The notes: a model not told the origin generated them from the letters alone. A stretch of DNA of 64,000 nt from Acetivibrio thermocellus ATCC 27405 (GCF_000015865.1 NC_009012.1:2597081-2661080), one strand, 5' to 3'; counted from the first letter of the stretch, positions 1 through 10,141 are shown. Made by a program: numbers and translations.

Positions 1-1198
1 AACCTTGCTTAAGATTACAGATTACAGAACCAATCATTATCTTTATCTGCTTCCGTTTCTTGGAATCGCCGGCGTCTTCATTACTTGGTGTTACAACAGG
101 TTTGGCAACGACAGTGCAAAAGGAATGGCTCTTTTGTTTGAAATACACCAAGACAAGCGCTCATCCATTCCTTTAAGGCTCATTCCTTTCGCAGTGGGCA
201 GTACATGGCTGACCCATTTGTTTGGAGGCAGTGCGGGCCGCGAAGGAGTTGCCACACAAATCGGCGGTACTTTGGGCAGCTATATAGGGAATAAAATCAG
301 AGTTTCCGGGGCAAATAAAATATTAATGATTTCCGGCATGGCGGCAGGTTTCAGCGGTTTGTTTCACACACCTCTTGCAGCCGTTTTTTTTGCTCTTGAG
401 GTTCTTCACTGTGGAGTAATTGAGTATTCCGCACTTCTTCCGTCGTTCGTATCCGCCTATACTGCAAGCTGCATTTCAGAAATTCTTGGCCTTCAAAAGT
501 CAACTTATTTTTTAGATTGTAGAATAGTGCCAAGCTTTTCCTTCATAATGAAGATAATCGTATTAGGTGTACTGTTCGGTCTTACAGGCATGCTGTTTTC
601 AATTTTGCTGAAGAAATTAAGAGCGCTGTTAACAAATTATATAAAAAATAATATTATACGAATATTTGTATTCGGTACAATTATCGGTATTATTTCTATC
701 ATCTGTTTTCAAGGCAGATATTCCGGGCCGGGTACAAACCTCATTTCGGCATGTTTTTCGAACGACATTATGCCATGGGATTTTATGCTCAAAATACTCT
801 TTACTGCGTTGACTCTGGCAGCCGGATACTATGGCGGAGAGGTTGTACCGTTATTCTCCATCGGTGCATCCGCAGGTTTCGTACTGGCAAATGTGTTGGG
901 ATTGCCTATTGAACTGTGTGTGGCTCTCGGATATGCGGCAGTTTTCGGAAGTGCCACCAATACATTTTTCGCACCTCTGTTTATAAGTACGGAAATCTTT
1001 GGAACTGAATACCTTCCCGTGTTTGCTGCAGTATGTGCCATAGCTTACATGTTCAACGGAAACAATTCCATCTACCCTCTTCAGATTCCTCATGAGGCAA
1101 TAAGCAAAGTTCTGCCTTTAAGTGAAAAAAACTTCGCCGGAAAAAAGATATTTAAAATCTTAAACCACCAATACAAAGACAGAAAGGTATATCATTAA
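1..1198 (+). CDS. ClC-family chloride channel/transporter, 5' end cut by window
   Basis: Integral membrane chloride channel or H+/Cl- exchanger of the ClC family. The hallmark G-R-E-G-V-A-T-Q selectivity segment lies about 80 residues into the visible part, and a second conserved stretch, YSGPGTNLIS, lies near residue 240. About ten hydrophobic helices are visible, and no C-terminal CBS pair follows, so this is the short form. The open frame runs back to the window edge and no ribosome binding site is seen at the first TTG (position 5), so the true start lies upstream. A bacterial ClC of about 420-450 residues would be missing its first one or two helices here. The family call is firm; channel versus exchanger cannot be decided. 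Confidence 0.88.
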   Translation, partial: TLLKITDYRTNHYLYLLPFLGIAGVFITWCYNRFGNDSAKGMALLFEIHQDKRSSIPLRLIPFAVGSTWLTHLFGGSAGREGVATQIGGTLGSYIGNKIRVSGANKILMISGMAAGFSGLFHTPLAAVFFALEVLHCGVIEYSALLPSFVSAYTASCISEILGLQKSTYFLDCRIVPSFSFIMKIIVLGVLFGLTGMLFSILLKKLRALLTNYIKNNIIRIFVFGTIIGIISIICFQGRYSGPGTNLISACFSNDIMPWDFMLKILFTALTLAAGYYGGEVVPLFSIGASAGFVLANVLGLPIELCVALGYAAVFGSATNTFFAPLFISTEIFGTEYLPVFAAVCAIAYMFNGNNSIYPLQIPHEAISKVLPLSEKNFAGKKIFKILNHQYKDRKVYH

Positions 1199-1232
1199 AG
1201 GAAAAGAAAAATAAAAAAACTGCACACTTTTC

Positions 1233-1253
1233 TTGATACCGTAATCGTATCAA
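1233..1253 (-). terminator. Probable terminator after tRNA-Pro
   Basis: A perfect 7-bp stem, TTGATAC/GTATCAA, with a 7-base loop lies 16 bases beyond the 3' end of the tRNA-Pro gene on the minus strand. It is followed after about a dozen bases by a run of T residues. The gap before the T-run is longer than ideal. Confidence 0.45.
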
Positions 1254-1268
1254 ACCAGTGTCCAGTAA

Positions 1269-1344
1269 TGGTCGGGGTGAGAGGACTTGAACCCCCGGCC
1301 CCATGGTCCCAAACCACGTGCGCTACCAGCTGCGCTACACCCCG
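1269..1344 (-). tRNA. tRNA-Pro (anticodon UGG), CCA encoded
   Basis: Read on the minus strand, 76 bases fold into a full cloverleaf. The acceptor stem is CGGGGTG/CACCCCG, the D stem GCGC/GCGC, the anticodon stem CGTGG/CCATG with one G-U pair, and the anticodon loop TTTGGGA gives anticodon TGG (proline). The T arm carries GTTCAAG. The discriminator A is followed by a genome-encoded CCA (positions 1271-1269). The gene stands alone between the ClC gene and the TtcA-like gene. Confidence 0.97.
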
Positions 1345-1611
1345 ATATTTTAACCACTTTTTTAACGACAAATGTTATTTTACTACACAGCATGTTTCAA
1401 TTCAATCTCATATTTGTTCTTCTTCTGCAAATTATTGTGCCTATTCTTCATTTTTCTTTTAAAATCGGATATTTTCGTATGCTGATTACAAAATACCCAG
1501 CCCAGTATTTGTAACACAATGTTAACTTGATACCGGTAATTACATGACTTATAATTAACCTGAGGAATCTTGTTTGTTTATGTAAACTAATCTTCCGAAG
1601 AACAGAAAGAG

Positions 1612-2325
1612 GTGTTACATATAAAAAGATTATTAGGCCAAATACGCAGAGCCATACAGGACTATAACATGATTCAGGACGGTGACAGAATAGCGGTTGG
1701 GGTGTCCGGCGGCAAGGACAGTCTTACCCTTCTCGTTGCCTTAAGACAGCTTAAGAATTTTTTGCCGGTAAAGTTTGAGCTTAAAGCCATAACTCTCACA
1801 ATGGGAATCGGAGAAGTTGATCTTTCACCAGTCAGAGAACTGTGCGAAAGAATTGATGTAAGTTATACCGTTGAAGAGACCCTTATCGGTAAAATTGTAT
1901 TCGAGGAACGCAAAGAAAAAAACCCCTGCTCCCTTTGTGCAAATCTCAGACGCGGCGCTCTGCACAATACCGCCAAAAGACTGGGATGCAACAAAGTTGC
2001 TCTTGCTCATCACATGGATGACGTTATCGAGACTTTTCTCCTAAGTCTTTTTTACGAAGGCAGAATTCATACTTTTTCGCCGGTAACGTATCTTGACAGG
2101 AAAGGCCTCTACCTGATAAGGCCACTGATATATACTGAGGAAAAGCTCGTAAAACAGTTTGTCAAAGCAAATAATATAATAACGGTGGCTAATCCCTGTC
2201 CTGCCAACGGATATACAAAAAGGCAGTATATAAAAGACCTGTTGGCGGAGCTTAGGAAGGAAAACCGGCAAATAAAAAGCAATATTTTCGGTGCCATCAA
2301 ACGTTCAGGAATAGATAACTGGTAA
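1612..2325 (+). CDS. ttcA: TtcA-like tRNA 2-thiocytidine synthetase (PP-loop ATPase)
   Basis: Predicted cytoplasmic tRNA thiolation enzyme. The PP-loop SGGKDS sits near residue 33 and binds ATP to adenylate the target cytidine. A C-S-L-C pair near residue 103 and a later cysteine (NPCPANG) fit the Fe-S-ligating cysteines of TtcA/TtuA-type enzymes. The final GxIKRSGIDNW-like end is also seen in the family. Length (about 235 aa) is typical. The only canonical in-frame start is GTG at 1612, but this GTG is itself part of a strong Shine-Dalgarno stretch (AGAAAGAGGTG, 1604-1614). Family alignment would begin about three codons later, at an ATA (1621). The next gene starts 40 bases downstream on the same strand, so co-transcription is likely. 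The substrate tRNA position is inferred from the family. Confidence 0.85.
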   Translation: MLHIKRLLGQIRRAIQDYNMIQDGDRIAVGVSGGKDSLTLLVALRQLKNFLPVKFELKAITLTMGIGEVDLSPVRELCERIDVSYTVEETLIGKIVFEERKEKNPCSLCANLRRGALHNTAKRLGCNKVALAHHMDDVIETFLLSLFYEGRIHTFSPVTYLDRKGLYLIRPLIYTEEKLVKQFVKANNIITVANPCPANGYTKRQYIKDLLAELRKENRQIKSNIFGAIKRSGIDNW

Positions 2326-2365
2326 TACTATACATATAACTAAAAATTGGATAGGAGGAAAGAAC

Positions 2366-5155
2366 ATGAAGTACATAAGAAAAAGCATTTCCATCTTTGC
2401 AGTTTTGGCTCTTGTTTTTATTCTTTCATTTGGTAATGTCAGCGCCGGTACTATTTATGAATCAAAAACAAAAGAAACAGTCACTTCCGGTGTGACTTTG
2501 GAAACCATCACAAGATTTACCGATGACGGATGGCAGAAAATCAACGTACTCAGGGTTGACCTTGAGAACCCGAACGTCAAAGTTGACACTTTGATTGATT
2601 CTGAGTCCATAAAAAAGCTTACCAATGTAAAAAATCTGGCACAATCAGCCGGTGCAGTGGCTGCTGTAAACGCCGGCTTTTTCAACTGGCTGAAAGGTGA
2701 ATCCGGAAAGGGTTATCCCGACGGACCCGTAATAAAATCAGGGGAATTTCTGTCTGTGGATTCCGAATACAACAGATACAACAATTCCATGGCAACCATA
2801 GCCATCGACAAAGACAACAATGTGTATTTTGATTTTTGGAAAACGGACATAACTCTGCATGCTCCGGACGGAAGCACAACCAGAGTTTTTCAGTACAATA
2901 AACCCAGTCCTTTCCAATATACCGACATAACCATCTGGACCAGTGCCTGGGACAAATATTCTTTAGGTGTATCCCAGCAATATCCTGACTTGGTGGAAGT
3001 AGTGGTCGACAACGGCACTGTTGTGGAAATCCGTCAGGGACTTCCCGCCGTTGAAATTCCGCAGAACGGTTATGTAATTATATCAAGAGGTGCAAATGCG
3101 CAGTTTCTTCTGCAGCACTTTAAAGTGGGAGATCCCGTGGAAATCTCATTTTCCACCGTATTGGACTGGCAAAAGATTGAAATGGCTGTAACAGGCAGCG
3201 CCATTCTCGTTAAAGACGGCCAAATACCTGAAAAATTCTCCTATGAAATCTCCGGAGTTCATCCCCGTACTGCCGCAGGAACTTCAAAATCCGGCAAGGA
3301 ATTAATACTTGTAACTGTTGACGGTCGTCAGGCAGCAAGCAAGGGTATGACCCAGCGGGAGCTGGCAAATTTAATGTTGAGCCTCGGAGCCTATAATGCC
3401 ATAAATCTCGACGGCGGCGGATCCACTTCAATGGTTTCAAGAATTCCGGGAACCAATGACTTAAAAGTTGTAAATACTCCGTCCGACGGGGCATTAAGAA
3501 GCATTTCCACCGCCATAGGCGTGTTCTCCGTTGCGCCTCCCTCCGAACTTGCAGGCATGATAATCGAAACACAGCCCAATGTGTTTGTAAATTCGTCAAC
3601 CACATTAACCGTCAAAGGTTATGATAAATACTTCAATCCTGTATCAGTCGACCCAAACAGCATCAACTGGAGCGTTTCCGGTATCAAGGGAAGCTTTGCG
3701 GGAAATGTTTTCCGTGCTGAGTCTTCGGGTATCGGCACCATAACGGCAACAGTAAACGGAATAAAGGCAAGTACAACCATACGGGCTTTGGAAGCACCAA
3801 ACAAACTTATTTTAAGCACCACAAAGCTCAATCTTTTGAAAGGAAGTTCATATTCTTTTACCGTCAAGGGCGTTGACAACAACGGCTACAGTTCATATAT
3901 AAATTTTGCTGACATCAACTGGACAGTCAATGGAGATATAGCAACCATTGAGAAAAATAAAATTACTGCCGTAAAACCCGGCACCGGATATATAGAAGCT
4001 GCTTTCGGCGATGCCCGGGCCTATTGTGCCGTATCGGTTGCATCGGAGTCTACGTACCTTGTAGACGATTTCGAAAAGAAAAACGGTTCATTTGAAACCG
4101 TGCCTGCGAATTTGCCGGGAAGCTATGAACTTTCTTCAGAAGTAAAAAAATCAGGCAATTACTCCGGGAAACTCAGTTATGACTTTTCATATCTCGAGGG
4201 TACCAGGGCTGCATACCTGGTGTTCCCCAACGGAGGCATTGACCTTGACGGCAACACTGTCGAAATTACCATGATGGTAAACAATCCCCAGCAAAACCCC
4301 AATTGGCTTAGAGCGGAAGTAATTGACTCCGGCGGTCAAAAGCATCTTGTTGATTTCACCAGGGACCTTACCTGGACCGGATGGGGCCGGGTATTTGCTT
4401 CACTGAGAGACATTAAGTCTCCGGCCAAGCTTACAAAAATATATGTTGTTCAGGTCAATCCTGTACCTTCTTCCGGTTGTATTTACATTGACGACCTCAG
4501 TTTAGTCAAGGCAACCTTCCCGGAAATTAACGAAAGCACCATTCCAAAAGACGTTGTTCTTTCCGACAGGGACAACAAAGAGGCAGCTTTGAACAAAGAT
4601 TCAATCAAAATCTCCGTTTTTTCCGGAAAAAGCAACCCCGAAAACATGTTGCAAAAGCTTTTAAACACAAAATTCTACAACAAAGTTAAGGCTGACGGTT
4701 ACATGAAAAGCATTCAGGACATCTCAAACATAAACACCAATACCCACGTGGATATAGGCGGGACCCGACTGATTACGCTCAACACTACTGATAAAAGCAT
4801 AAGAACAAGTGCTTCAGGCCAATGGCAGTGGTTCTTTGACAAGCTTAATTCCCACACGGGAGATAATATATTCATATTTATGAAAAACTCTCCGGATACA
4901 TTCGTTGACCCGCTGGAAGCAAAATTGTTCAAGGATATCCTGATTGAACACAAAGAAAAAACCGGAAAGAATATTTGGGTCTTCTATGGCAACAGCTCTG
5001 AAACATACTATGCCGACAACGGAATTAAATACTTTGGTGTTGCAGGATTAAACATTGGCGGGCTTACTCCCGACAATGCGAAAAACGTAAAATACATTGA
5101 AATAACTGTAAATGGAAAAGAAGTAAGCTACCAATACAAATCTCCGCTTAAATAA
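2366..5155 (+). CDS. Secreted multidomain phosphodiester glycosidase (NAGPA domain) with Ig-like and C-terminal phosphoesterase-like regions
   Basis: Large exported protein of 929 residues behind a strong RBS (GGAGG, 2355-2359). Residues 1-28 form a signal peptide. A NAGPA/DUF2233 phosphodiester glycosidase domain spans roughly residues 60-390, with AVNAGFFN near residue 95 and NLDGGGSTSM near 350 as family motifs. Relatives remove N-acetylglucosamine from phosphodiester-linked glycans. Two bacterial Ig-like (Big2-type) repeats follow (about 395-560), then a jelly-roll carbohydrate-binding-like region (about 565-715). The last 200 residues resemble a degenerate metallophosphoesterase (THVDIGGTRLITLNT, DNIFIFMKNSPDTF), though the usual metal ligands are not obvious. 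A cell-surface or wall-polymer role is inferred. The ttcA-like gene lies just upstream on the same strand. Confidence 0.8.
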   Translation: MKYIRKSISIFAVLALVFILSFGNVSAGTIYESKTKETVTSGVTLETITRFTDDGWQKINVLRVDLENPNVKVDTLIDSESIKKLTNVKNLAQSAGAVAAVNAGFFNWLKGESGKGYPDGPVIKSGEFLSVDSEYNRYNNSMATIAIDKDNNVYFDFWKTDITLHAPDGSTTRVFQYNKPSPFQYTDITIWTSAWDKYSLGVSQQYPDLVEVVVDNGTVVEIRQGLPAVEIPQNGYVIISRGANAQFLLQHFKVGDPVEISFSTVLDWQKIEMAVTGSAILVKDGQIPEKFSYEISGVHPRTAAGTSKSGKELILVTVDGRQAASKGMTQRELANLMLSLGAYNAINLDGGGSTSMVSRIPGTNDLKVVNTPSDGALRSISTAIGVFSVAPPSELAGMIIETQPNVFVNSSTTLTVKGYDKYFNPVSVDPNSINWSVSGIKGSFAGNVFRAESSGIGTITATVNGIKASTTIRALEAPNKLILSTTKLNLLKGSSYSFTVKGVDNNGYSSYINFADINWTVNGDIATIEKNKITAVKPGTGYIEAAFGDARAYCAVSVASESTYLVDDFEKKNGSFETVPANLPGSYELSSEVKKSGNYSGKLSYDFSYLEGTRAAYLVFPNGGIDLDGNTVEITMMVNNPQQNPNWLRAEVIDSGGQKHLVDFTRDLTWTGWGRVFASLRDIKSPAKLTKIYVVQVNPVPSSGCIYIDDLSLVKATFPEINESTIPKDVVLSDRDNKEAALNKDSIKISVFSGKSNPENMLQKLLNTKFYNKVKADGYMKSIQDISNINTNTHVDIGGTRLITLNTTDKSIRTSASGQWQWFFDKLNSHTGDNIFIFMKNSPDTFVDPLEAKLFKDILIEHKEKTGKNIWVFYGNSSETYYADNGIKYFGVAGLNIGGLTPDNAKNVKYIEITVNGKEVSYQYKSPLK

Positions 5156-5212
5156 GGCAACCTTAAATTTAAATTAATCAAATCAAAATTGTATTTCAAT
5201 CCGCTGCAATAA

Positions 5213-5265
5213 ATTATTGCCGATTTAATCCAAGGCGCTGAAAGTCTGGTTAAATCGGCAATAAT
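5213..5265. terminator. Perfect 16-bp hairpin between convergent genes
   Basis: ATTATTGCCGATTTAA (5213-5228) is repeated in perfect inverted form at 5250-5265 with a 21-base loop. It lies between the ends of the glycosidase gene (+) and galU (-), so a bidirectional terminator is the natural reading. No long T-run follows on either strand. Confidence 0.55.
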
Positions 5266-5362
5266 GTTTATCATACAGTGTTAATTTAAAATTAATATTA
5301 ACGTCAATAAAATTATCCATACAGTATTTCAAAAATTTTCGAACCGGTTGCTTCATTTTTAA

Positions 5363-6232
5363 TTACAGTTTACAGATAATCTCTTTCAAATATGCCTCGA
5401 ATTCTTCTTTCAAGTCATCTCTTGCCAGAGCAAACTCCACCGTTGCTTGTAAGAATCCAAGTTTGTTTCCCACATCGTAACGCTTTCCGATAAAATCATA
5501 AGCGTACATTTCTTCCTCTCCCATCAGCTCTCTTAATGCGTCTGTCAGCTGAATCTCTCCTCCCTTGCCGGGTTTTGCATTCTCAAGATAATCGAAAATC
5601 CTTGGAGTAATAATATATCTTCCCAGGATGGCTATATTGGACGGTGCACTGGCTGTGTCAGGCTTCTCCACAAGATCTTTCACCTTGTACACCCTGTCAC
5701 TCACAATCTCCCCGCCCACTATACCATACTTGGATACTTGATCTTCGGGAACTTTCTGTACTCCCAAAACCGTTGTTCTGTACTTATCATACACATCCAT
5801 CAATTGTTTGATGCAAGGCACCTCTGAATCCACAATATCATCGCCTAACAGCACTGCAAAAGGCTCGTTGCCAATAAAGGACTTTGCACAATATATGGCA
5901 TGTCCCAGACCTTTTGCTTCTTTTTGTCGTATGTAATGTATGTTTGCCAAGTTTGATATATCTTGAACCAGCTTAAGAAGGTCATGGTTTCCTTTTTTTT
6001 CAAGCTCCTGCTCCAGCTCATATGATTTGTCAAAGTGGTCTTCTATCGCTCTTTTGCTTCTTCCCGAAATAATTATAATATCTTCTATACCTGACTTTAT
6101 GGCTTCTTCAACAATATATTGAATTGTAGGCTTGTCAACAATAGGAAGCATTTCTTTGGGCTGCGCTTTTGTGGCGGGTAGAAATCTGGTTCCCAGACCT
6201 GCTGCAGGAATTATTGCTTTTCTGACTCTCAA
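5363..6232 (-). CDS. galU: UTP-glucose-1-phosphate uridylyltransferase
   Basis: Makes UDP-glucose from UTP and glucose-1-phosphate in the cytoplasm, for cell-wall and exopolysaccharide synthesis. The N-terminal nucleotide-binding signature [20 protein letters not shown] and the following [19 protein letters not shown] are diagnostic of Gal[12 protein letters not shown] and VEKP further on match the sugar-phosphate site. I place the start at TTG 6232, giving 289 aa, the usual family length. An AGAGGTG ribosome binding site lies 8 bases upstream, while longer in-frame extensions (up to 6313) add residues no GalU has. It is convergent with the glycosidase gene and divergent from the YihY-type gene. 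Confidence 0.95.
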   Translation of the reverse strand: MRVRKAIIPAAGLGTRFLPATKAQPKEMLPIVDKPTIQYIVEEAIKSGIEDIIIISGRSKRAIEDHFDKSYELEQELEKKGNHDLLKLVQDISNLANIHYIRQKEAKGLGHAIYCAKSFIGNEPFAVLLGDDIVDSEVPCIKQLMDVYDKYRTTVLGVQKVPEDQVSKYGIVGGEIVSDRVYKVKDLVEKPDTASAPSNIAILGRYIITPRIFDYLENAKPGKGGEIQLTDALRELMGEEEMYAYDFIGKRYDVGNKLGFLQATVEFALARDDLKEEFEAYLKEIICKL

Positions 6233-6444
6233 GATATTTACACCTCTCTTCATCCTTTTGAAAAGTTCATTGACAATTTCTATTTTATCAGAGAAAAACA
6301 TTATTTCCAACATATATTCAAAAGTATTTTTTATTCATACGTACATTTTTGTTATTGTTTGTAAACATAATATAGATTATAAATTTTCTGTTTTATTGTC
6401 CATTTTTCCTTTTTATACTGTCAAAAAGTTCGCGGGCTGGGGGA

Positions 6445-7284
6445 ATGAACACCGTGATTGTCAAAACAAATTTAAAATTGATTGAAATCATCAAAGATAT
6501 ATACACAAGATCCAGGGATGATGACGTACCTGCACTGGCAGCACAACTAACCTATTATTTTATCCTTGCTCTTTTTCCATTTTTAATTTTTCTGATTACA
6601 CTTTTAAGCTACACACCCATAACCGGGGAAGAGGCAATGAATTTTTTCGCCCGGATACTCCCGCCACTTGCTTTTAACGCGGTATTGGACGTTGTAAACG
6701 AGATAACCGCTTCTCCCAGGGAAACTTTCCTGTCCTTCGGCATGATAGCCGCTTTATGGGCATCCTCCAACGGAATGAAGGCCGTTATAAGAGGAATAAA
6801 CAAGGCTTACGACCAAAAGGAAACCCGTCCGTTTTGGATGGTAAGGTTAATATCCCTGGTTGCGGTAATTATTCTTGCCTTCACTGTTATTTTTTCGTTG
6901 GCACTCTTGTTATTTGGAGAAACTGCAGAAAAGGAATTATTTTATCATTTTAGATTTCCGAATATCTACAGGGGGGTTTGTACGACCGTCAGGTTTCTCT
7001 TACCTGTAATCTTGATGTTTTGTGTGTTCATCCTGCTTTACATGCTGACACCCAGCCGGCGGCTTTCTTTAAAAGAGGTTCTGCCCGGTTCCGCATTTTC
7101 GGCTCTAAGCTGGATATTGGTCACCACACTCTTTTCATTATATATAAACAACTTTGCGGACTTTTCCAAAATGTACGGAAGCATAGGCGGGATAATAGCG
7201 CTCCTTGTCTGGCTGTATTGGATAAGTATAATAATAATGCTGGGCGGAGAATTAAACGCTTCCCTCGCGCAAAAAAAAGAATAG
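6445..7284 (+). CDS. YihY/BrkB-family membrane protein
   Basis: Integral inner-membrane protein of 279 aa with about six hydrophobic helices, matching the YihY/virulence-factor BrkB family. Typical features are the N-terminal DDVPALAAQLTYYFILALFP segment and the C-terminal SIGGIIALLVWLYW followed by GGELNA. The biochemical function of the family is not established; older annotation as ribonuclease BN is wrong. The RBS is weak (GGGGG, ending two bases before the ATG). It is a single-gene unit convergent with the rpsF operon and ends at a bidirectional terminator. Confidence 0.88.
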   Translation: MNTVIVKTNLKLIEIIKDIYTRSRDDDVPALAAQLTYYFILALFPFLIFLITLLSYTPITGEEAMNFFARILPPLAFNAVLDVVNEITASPRETFLSFGMIAALWASSNGMKAVIRGINKAYDQKETRPFWMVRLISLVAVIILAFTVIFSLALLLFGETAEKELFYHFRFPNIYRGVCTTVRFLLPVILMFCVFILLYMLTPSRRLSLKEVLPGSAFSALSWILVTTLFSLYINNFADFSKMYGSIGGIIALLVWLYWISIIIMLGGELNASLAQKKE

Positions 7285-7300
7285 AGCAAGCAAAAGCAAA

Positions 7301-7346
7301 CAAAAAAACAGCCCGCAAACTCCAAATGCAGGCTGCTTTTATTTTT
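7301..7346. terminator. Bidirectional terminator between the YihY-type gene and rpsR
   Basis: CAGCCCGCA (7309-7317) and TGCAGGCTG (7327-7335) form a 9-bp stem with one mismatch and a 9-base loop. It is flanked by a T-run on the plus strand (CTTTTATTTTTC) and, on the minus strand, by TGTTTTTTTG. It can end both the membrane-protein gene and the ribosomal operon. Confidence 0.8.
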
Positions 7347-7353
7347 CATCATA

Positions 7354-7638
7354 TTAATCCGCCGTGTAAGGCAGCAAAGCAATATGTCTTGCCCTCTTTA
7401 TGGCAACTGTCAACTGGCGCTGATGTTTTGCACAGTTTCCGGATATTCTTCTTGGCAATATCTTGCCTCTTTCGGAAATGTACTTCTTCAGCTTGGCCAC
7501 ATCTTTGTAATCTATTCTCTCCACTTTATCAACACAGAAGGCACAAATTTTCTTTTTTGCCCTTCTGACCTTTACAGGAGTTTTAACATCAGTTTTATCT
7601 ACCTCTTTATTGTTCTTATCCTTCTTAGGAGTTGACAT
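7354..7638 (-). CDS. rpsR: 30S ribosomal protein S18
   Basis: Small-subunit protein of 94 aa that binds 16S rRNA together with S6. The core [18 protein letters not shown], the Cys pair CAFC, and [19 protein letters not shown] are characteristic. The first 25 residues are a charged, low-complexity extension, common in clostridial S18. It is the last gene of the rpsF-ssb-rpsR operon. The AAAGGAGG ribosome binding site sits about 13 bases before the ATG, slightly far, and no closer start is available. Confidence 0.97.
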   Translation of the reverse strand: MSTPKKDKNNKEVDKTDVKTPVKVRRAKKKICAFCVDKVERIDYKDVAKLKKYISERGKILPRRISGNCAKHQRQLTVAIKRARHIALLPYTAD

Positions 7639-7703
7639 AACGCGACCAATGCCTCCTTTCTCAACCTTTTAATTACTCCGCTTTACAATTTCCCATATGA
7701 TCT

Positions 7704-8120
7704 TCAGAATGGAAGTTCGTCATCATCGTCCAAAGGATAAAATCCATCCGTCGGCTCCGCAATTTCCGCTGCAGGCTTTATATCTTCCATTCCCTGGCTC
7801 TTTTTGCCCTCGGCAAAATATAATTCTTCCGCAATCACTTCGGTTACATAATGCCGTTTTCCTTCATTATCATCCCACGTACGAGTCTGCAATCTTCCAA
7901 CAACTACCACCTTAAGACCCTTCGTAAAATACTTTGAGCAAAATTCTGCGCTTTTGTCCCAGGCCACAATAGGGAAAAAATCCGTCTGCCTTTCCTCCCC
8001 CTGCCGTGCAAAACGCCGGTCGACCGCCAGTGTAAAGCTTGCCACAGGAGTATTGTTGACAGTTGTATATCTAAGCTCAGGGTCTCTGGTGAGTCTTCCC
8101 ATTAAAATAACCTTGTTCAT
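7704..8120 (-). CDS. ssb: Single-stranded DNA-binding protein
   Basis: 138-aa SSB that coats single-stranded DNA during replication and repair. The OB fold starts MNKVILMGRLTRDPELRYT and continues through DFFPIVAWDKSAEFCSKY. The acidic C-terminal tail ends DDDDELPF, the conserved partner-binding tip. An AAGGTG ribosome binding site lies 5 bases before the ATG. It lies between rpsF and rpsR, the standard bacterial order. Confidence 0.98.
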   Translation of the reverse strand: MNKVILMGRLTRDPELRYTTVNNTPVASFTLAVDRRFARQGEERQTDFFPIVAWDKSAEFCSKYFTKGLKVVVVGRLQTRTWDDNEGKRHYVTEVIAEELYFAEGKKSQGMEDIKPAAEIAEPTDGFYPLDDDDELPF

Positions 8121-8129
8121 AATTTCACC

Positions 8130-8417
8130 TTATTTTTCCCTTTTGACAATAATATCTTTAATTATACCGTCGGTTATTCTGAAAATTCTTTCGAGCTCGC
8201 GTGGAAAATTGGAATCGGCAGTGAAATTCGCCAAAACATAATACCCCTCATTAAAATGATCGATAGGGTAAGCAAGCTTCCTTTTGCCCCATTCATCTAT
8301 ACTCTCCAATTGGGCTGAAGCTTCAATTGTGCCTTTGATTTTTTCAACCAAGGCTTTTGTCTCTTCTTCACTCAATTCAGGATTAATGATAAAGATAGTT
8401 TCATATTTTCTCGTCAT
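8130..8417 (-). CDS. rpsF: 30S ribosomal protein S6
   Basis: 95-aa S6, the S18 partner in the 30S platform. MTRKYETIFIINPELSEEE and LAYPIDHFNEGYYVLANF are family hallmarks. It is preceded by a near-perfect AAGGAGGTGA ribosome binding site and by a leader with a hairpin that may be the S6:S18 autoregulatory site. It is the first gene of rpsF-ssb-rpsR. Confidence 0.98.
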   Translation of the reverse strand: MTRKYETIFIINPELSEEETKALVEKIKGTIEASAQLESIDEWGKRKLAYPIDHFNEGYYVLANFTADSNFPRELERIFRITDGIIKDIIVKREK

Positions 8418-8443
8418 TCGACTTCACCTCCTTCTGGACTAAA

Positions 8444-8468
8444 CGGCCCTGTTTCACAAGAACAGAGC
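8444..8468 (-). promoter_or_regulatory. Candidate S6:S18 autoregulatory leader hairpin
   Basis: In the rpsF leader on the minus strand, GCTCTGTT (8468-8461) pairs with AACAGGGC (8453-8446, one G-U pair) around a 7-base loop. It is followed at once by CCG and then the ribosome binding site. The known S6:S18-binding mRNA motif in rpsF leaders has a CCG-containing bulge beside a helix, so the position and content fit. I cannot confirm the full consensus by eye. Confidence 0.35.
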
Positions 8469-8646
8469 AAGGATTCACAGTCGTTAATTTTATCACATTT
8501 TTTTTACATGTACAACTCTTTTTATTAAATTATTGTAAATTGCAATATTAAATGCAACACCTATAGTGGAAATCATCCATAATTTTAGGTGTTAAAGTAC
8601 AACATCATCTTTTAGCCCTTCTTAACTACTATCTTGAGCGAGTGCA

Positions 8647-8703
8647 GAGGGTAGTCAAGGGTTATCGATAGATAAGACAAAGTCTTTACCCTTGACTACC
8701 CTC
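8647..8703. terminator. Strong hairpin downstream of the IS30 transposase
   Basis: A perfect 16-bp stem, GAGGGTAGTCAAGGGT (8647-8662) with its complement at 8688-8703, and a 25-base loop that itself contains a small AAAGAC/GTCTTT hairpin. It lies inside the element just past the transposase stop. It could end transposase transcription or block read-through into it. No T-run is present. Confidence 0.55.
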
Positions 8704-8735
8704 AAATGAGCTTTAAAATATCTTGGATGAAGGGC

Positions 8736-9845
<1,110 letters not shown>

Positions 9846-10052
9846 TCATACATGATTTCTCACTATGGTTGTCAATTTTTTATTTCATTTTACTGTTGCA
9901 TTTAATTTTACAACGAACCTTTATTAAATTATTATTAAATTAATTAAAATTTCATTTACTTATAACGAAAGATTTATTATAATTGAAACAATCTCTCAAT
10001 ATAATTTGTCTATATAATTAGTTGTTTTATGTATAACTATTTTTAATAGTTG

Positions 10053-10141
10053 ACGCATTCAGTGTGTTCCAAAGGGGCTCTCTGTTTTACGCGCTTGTTC
10101 TGTTTCTTTGGAATATAATGTAAATCGATAGCTGAATGTGT
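10053..10141 (+). ncRNA. Candidate structured RNA or leader element (nested stems)
   Basis: Outer stem ACGCATTCAG (10053-10062) pairs with CTGAATGTGT (10132-10141, one G-U pair). Inside it, TTCCAAAG (10067-10074) pairs perfectly with CTTTGGAA (10106-10113). About 31 bases lie in the apical part. The nesting of two good stems in an otherwise AT-rich spacer suggests a folded RNA or a DNA-level operator. It does not match the c-di-GMP-I riboswitch core I know. Confidence 0.35.

Noticed and set aside
6978-7568. 196-codon open frame across the end of the YihY-type gene into rpsR
   Set aside because: Runs through a terminator and antisense to rpsR; composition is not protein-like.
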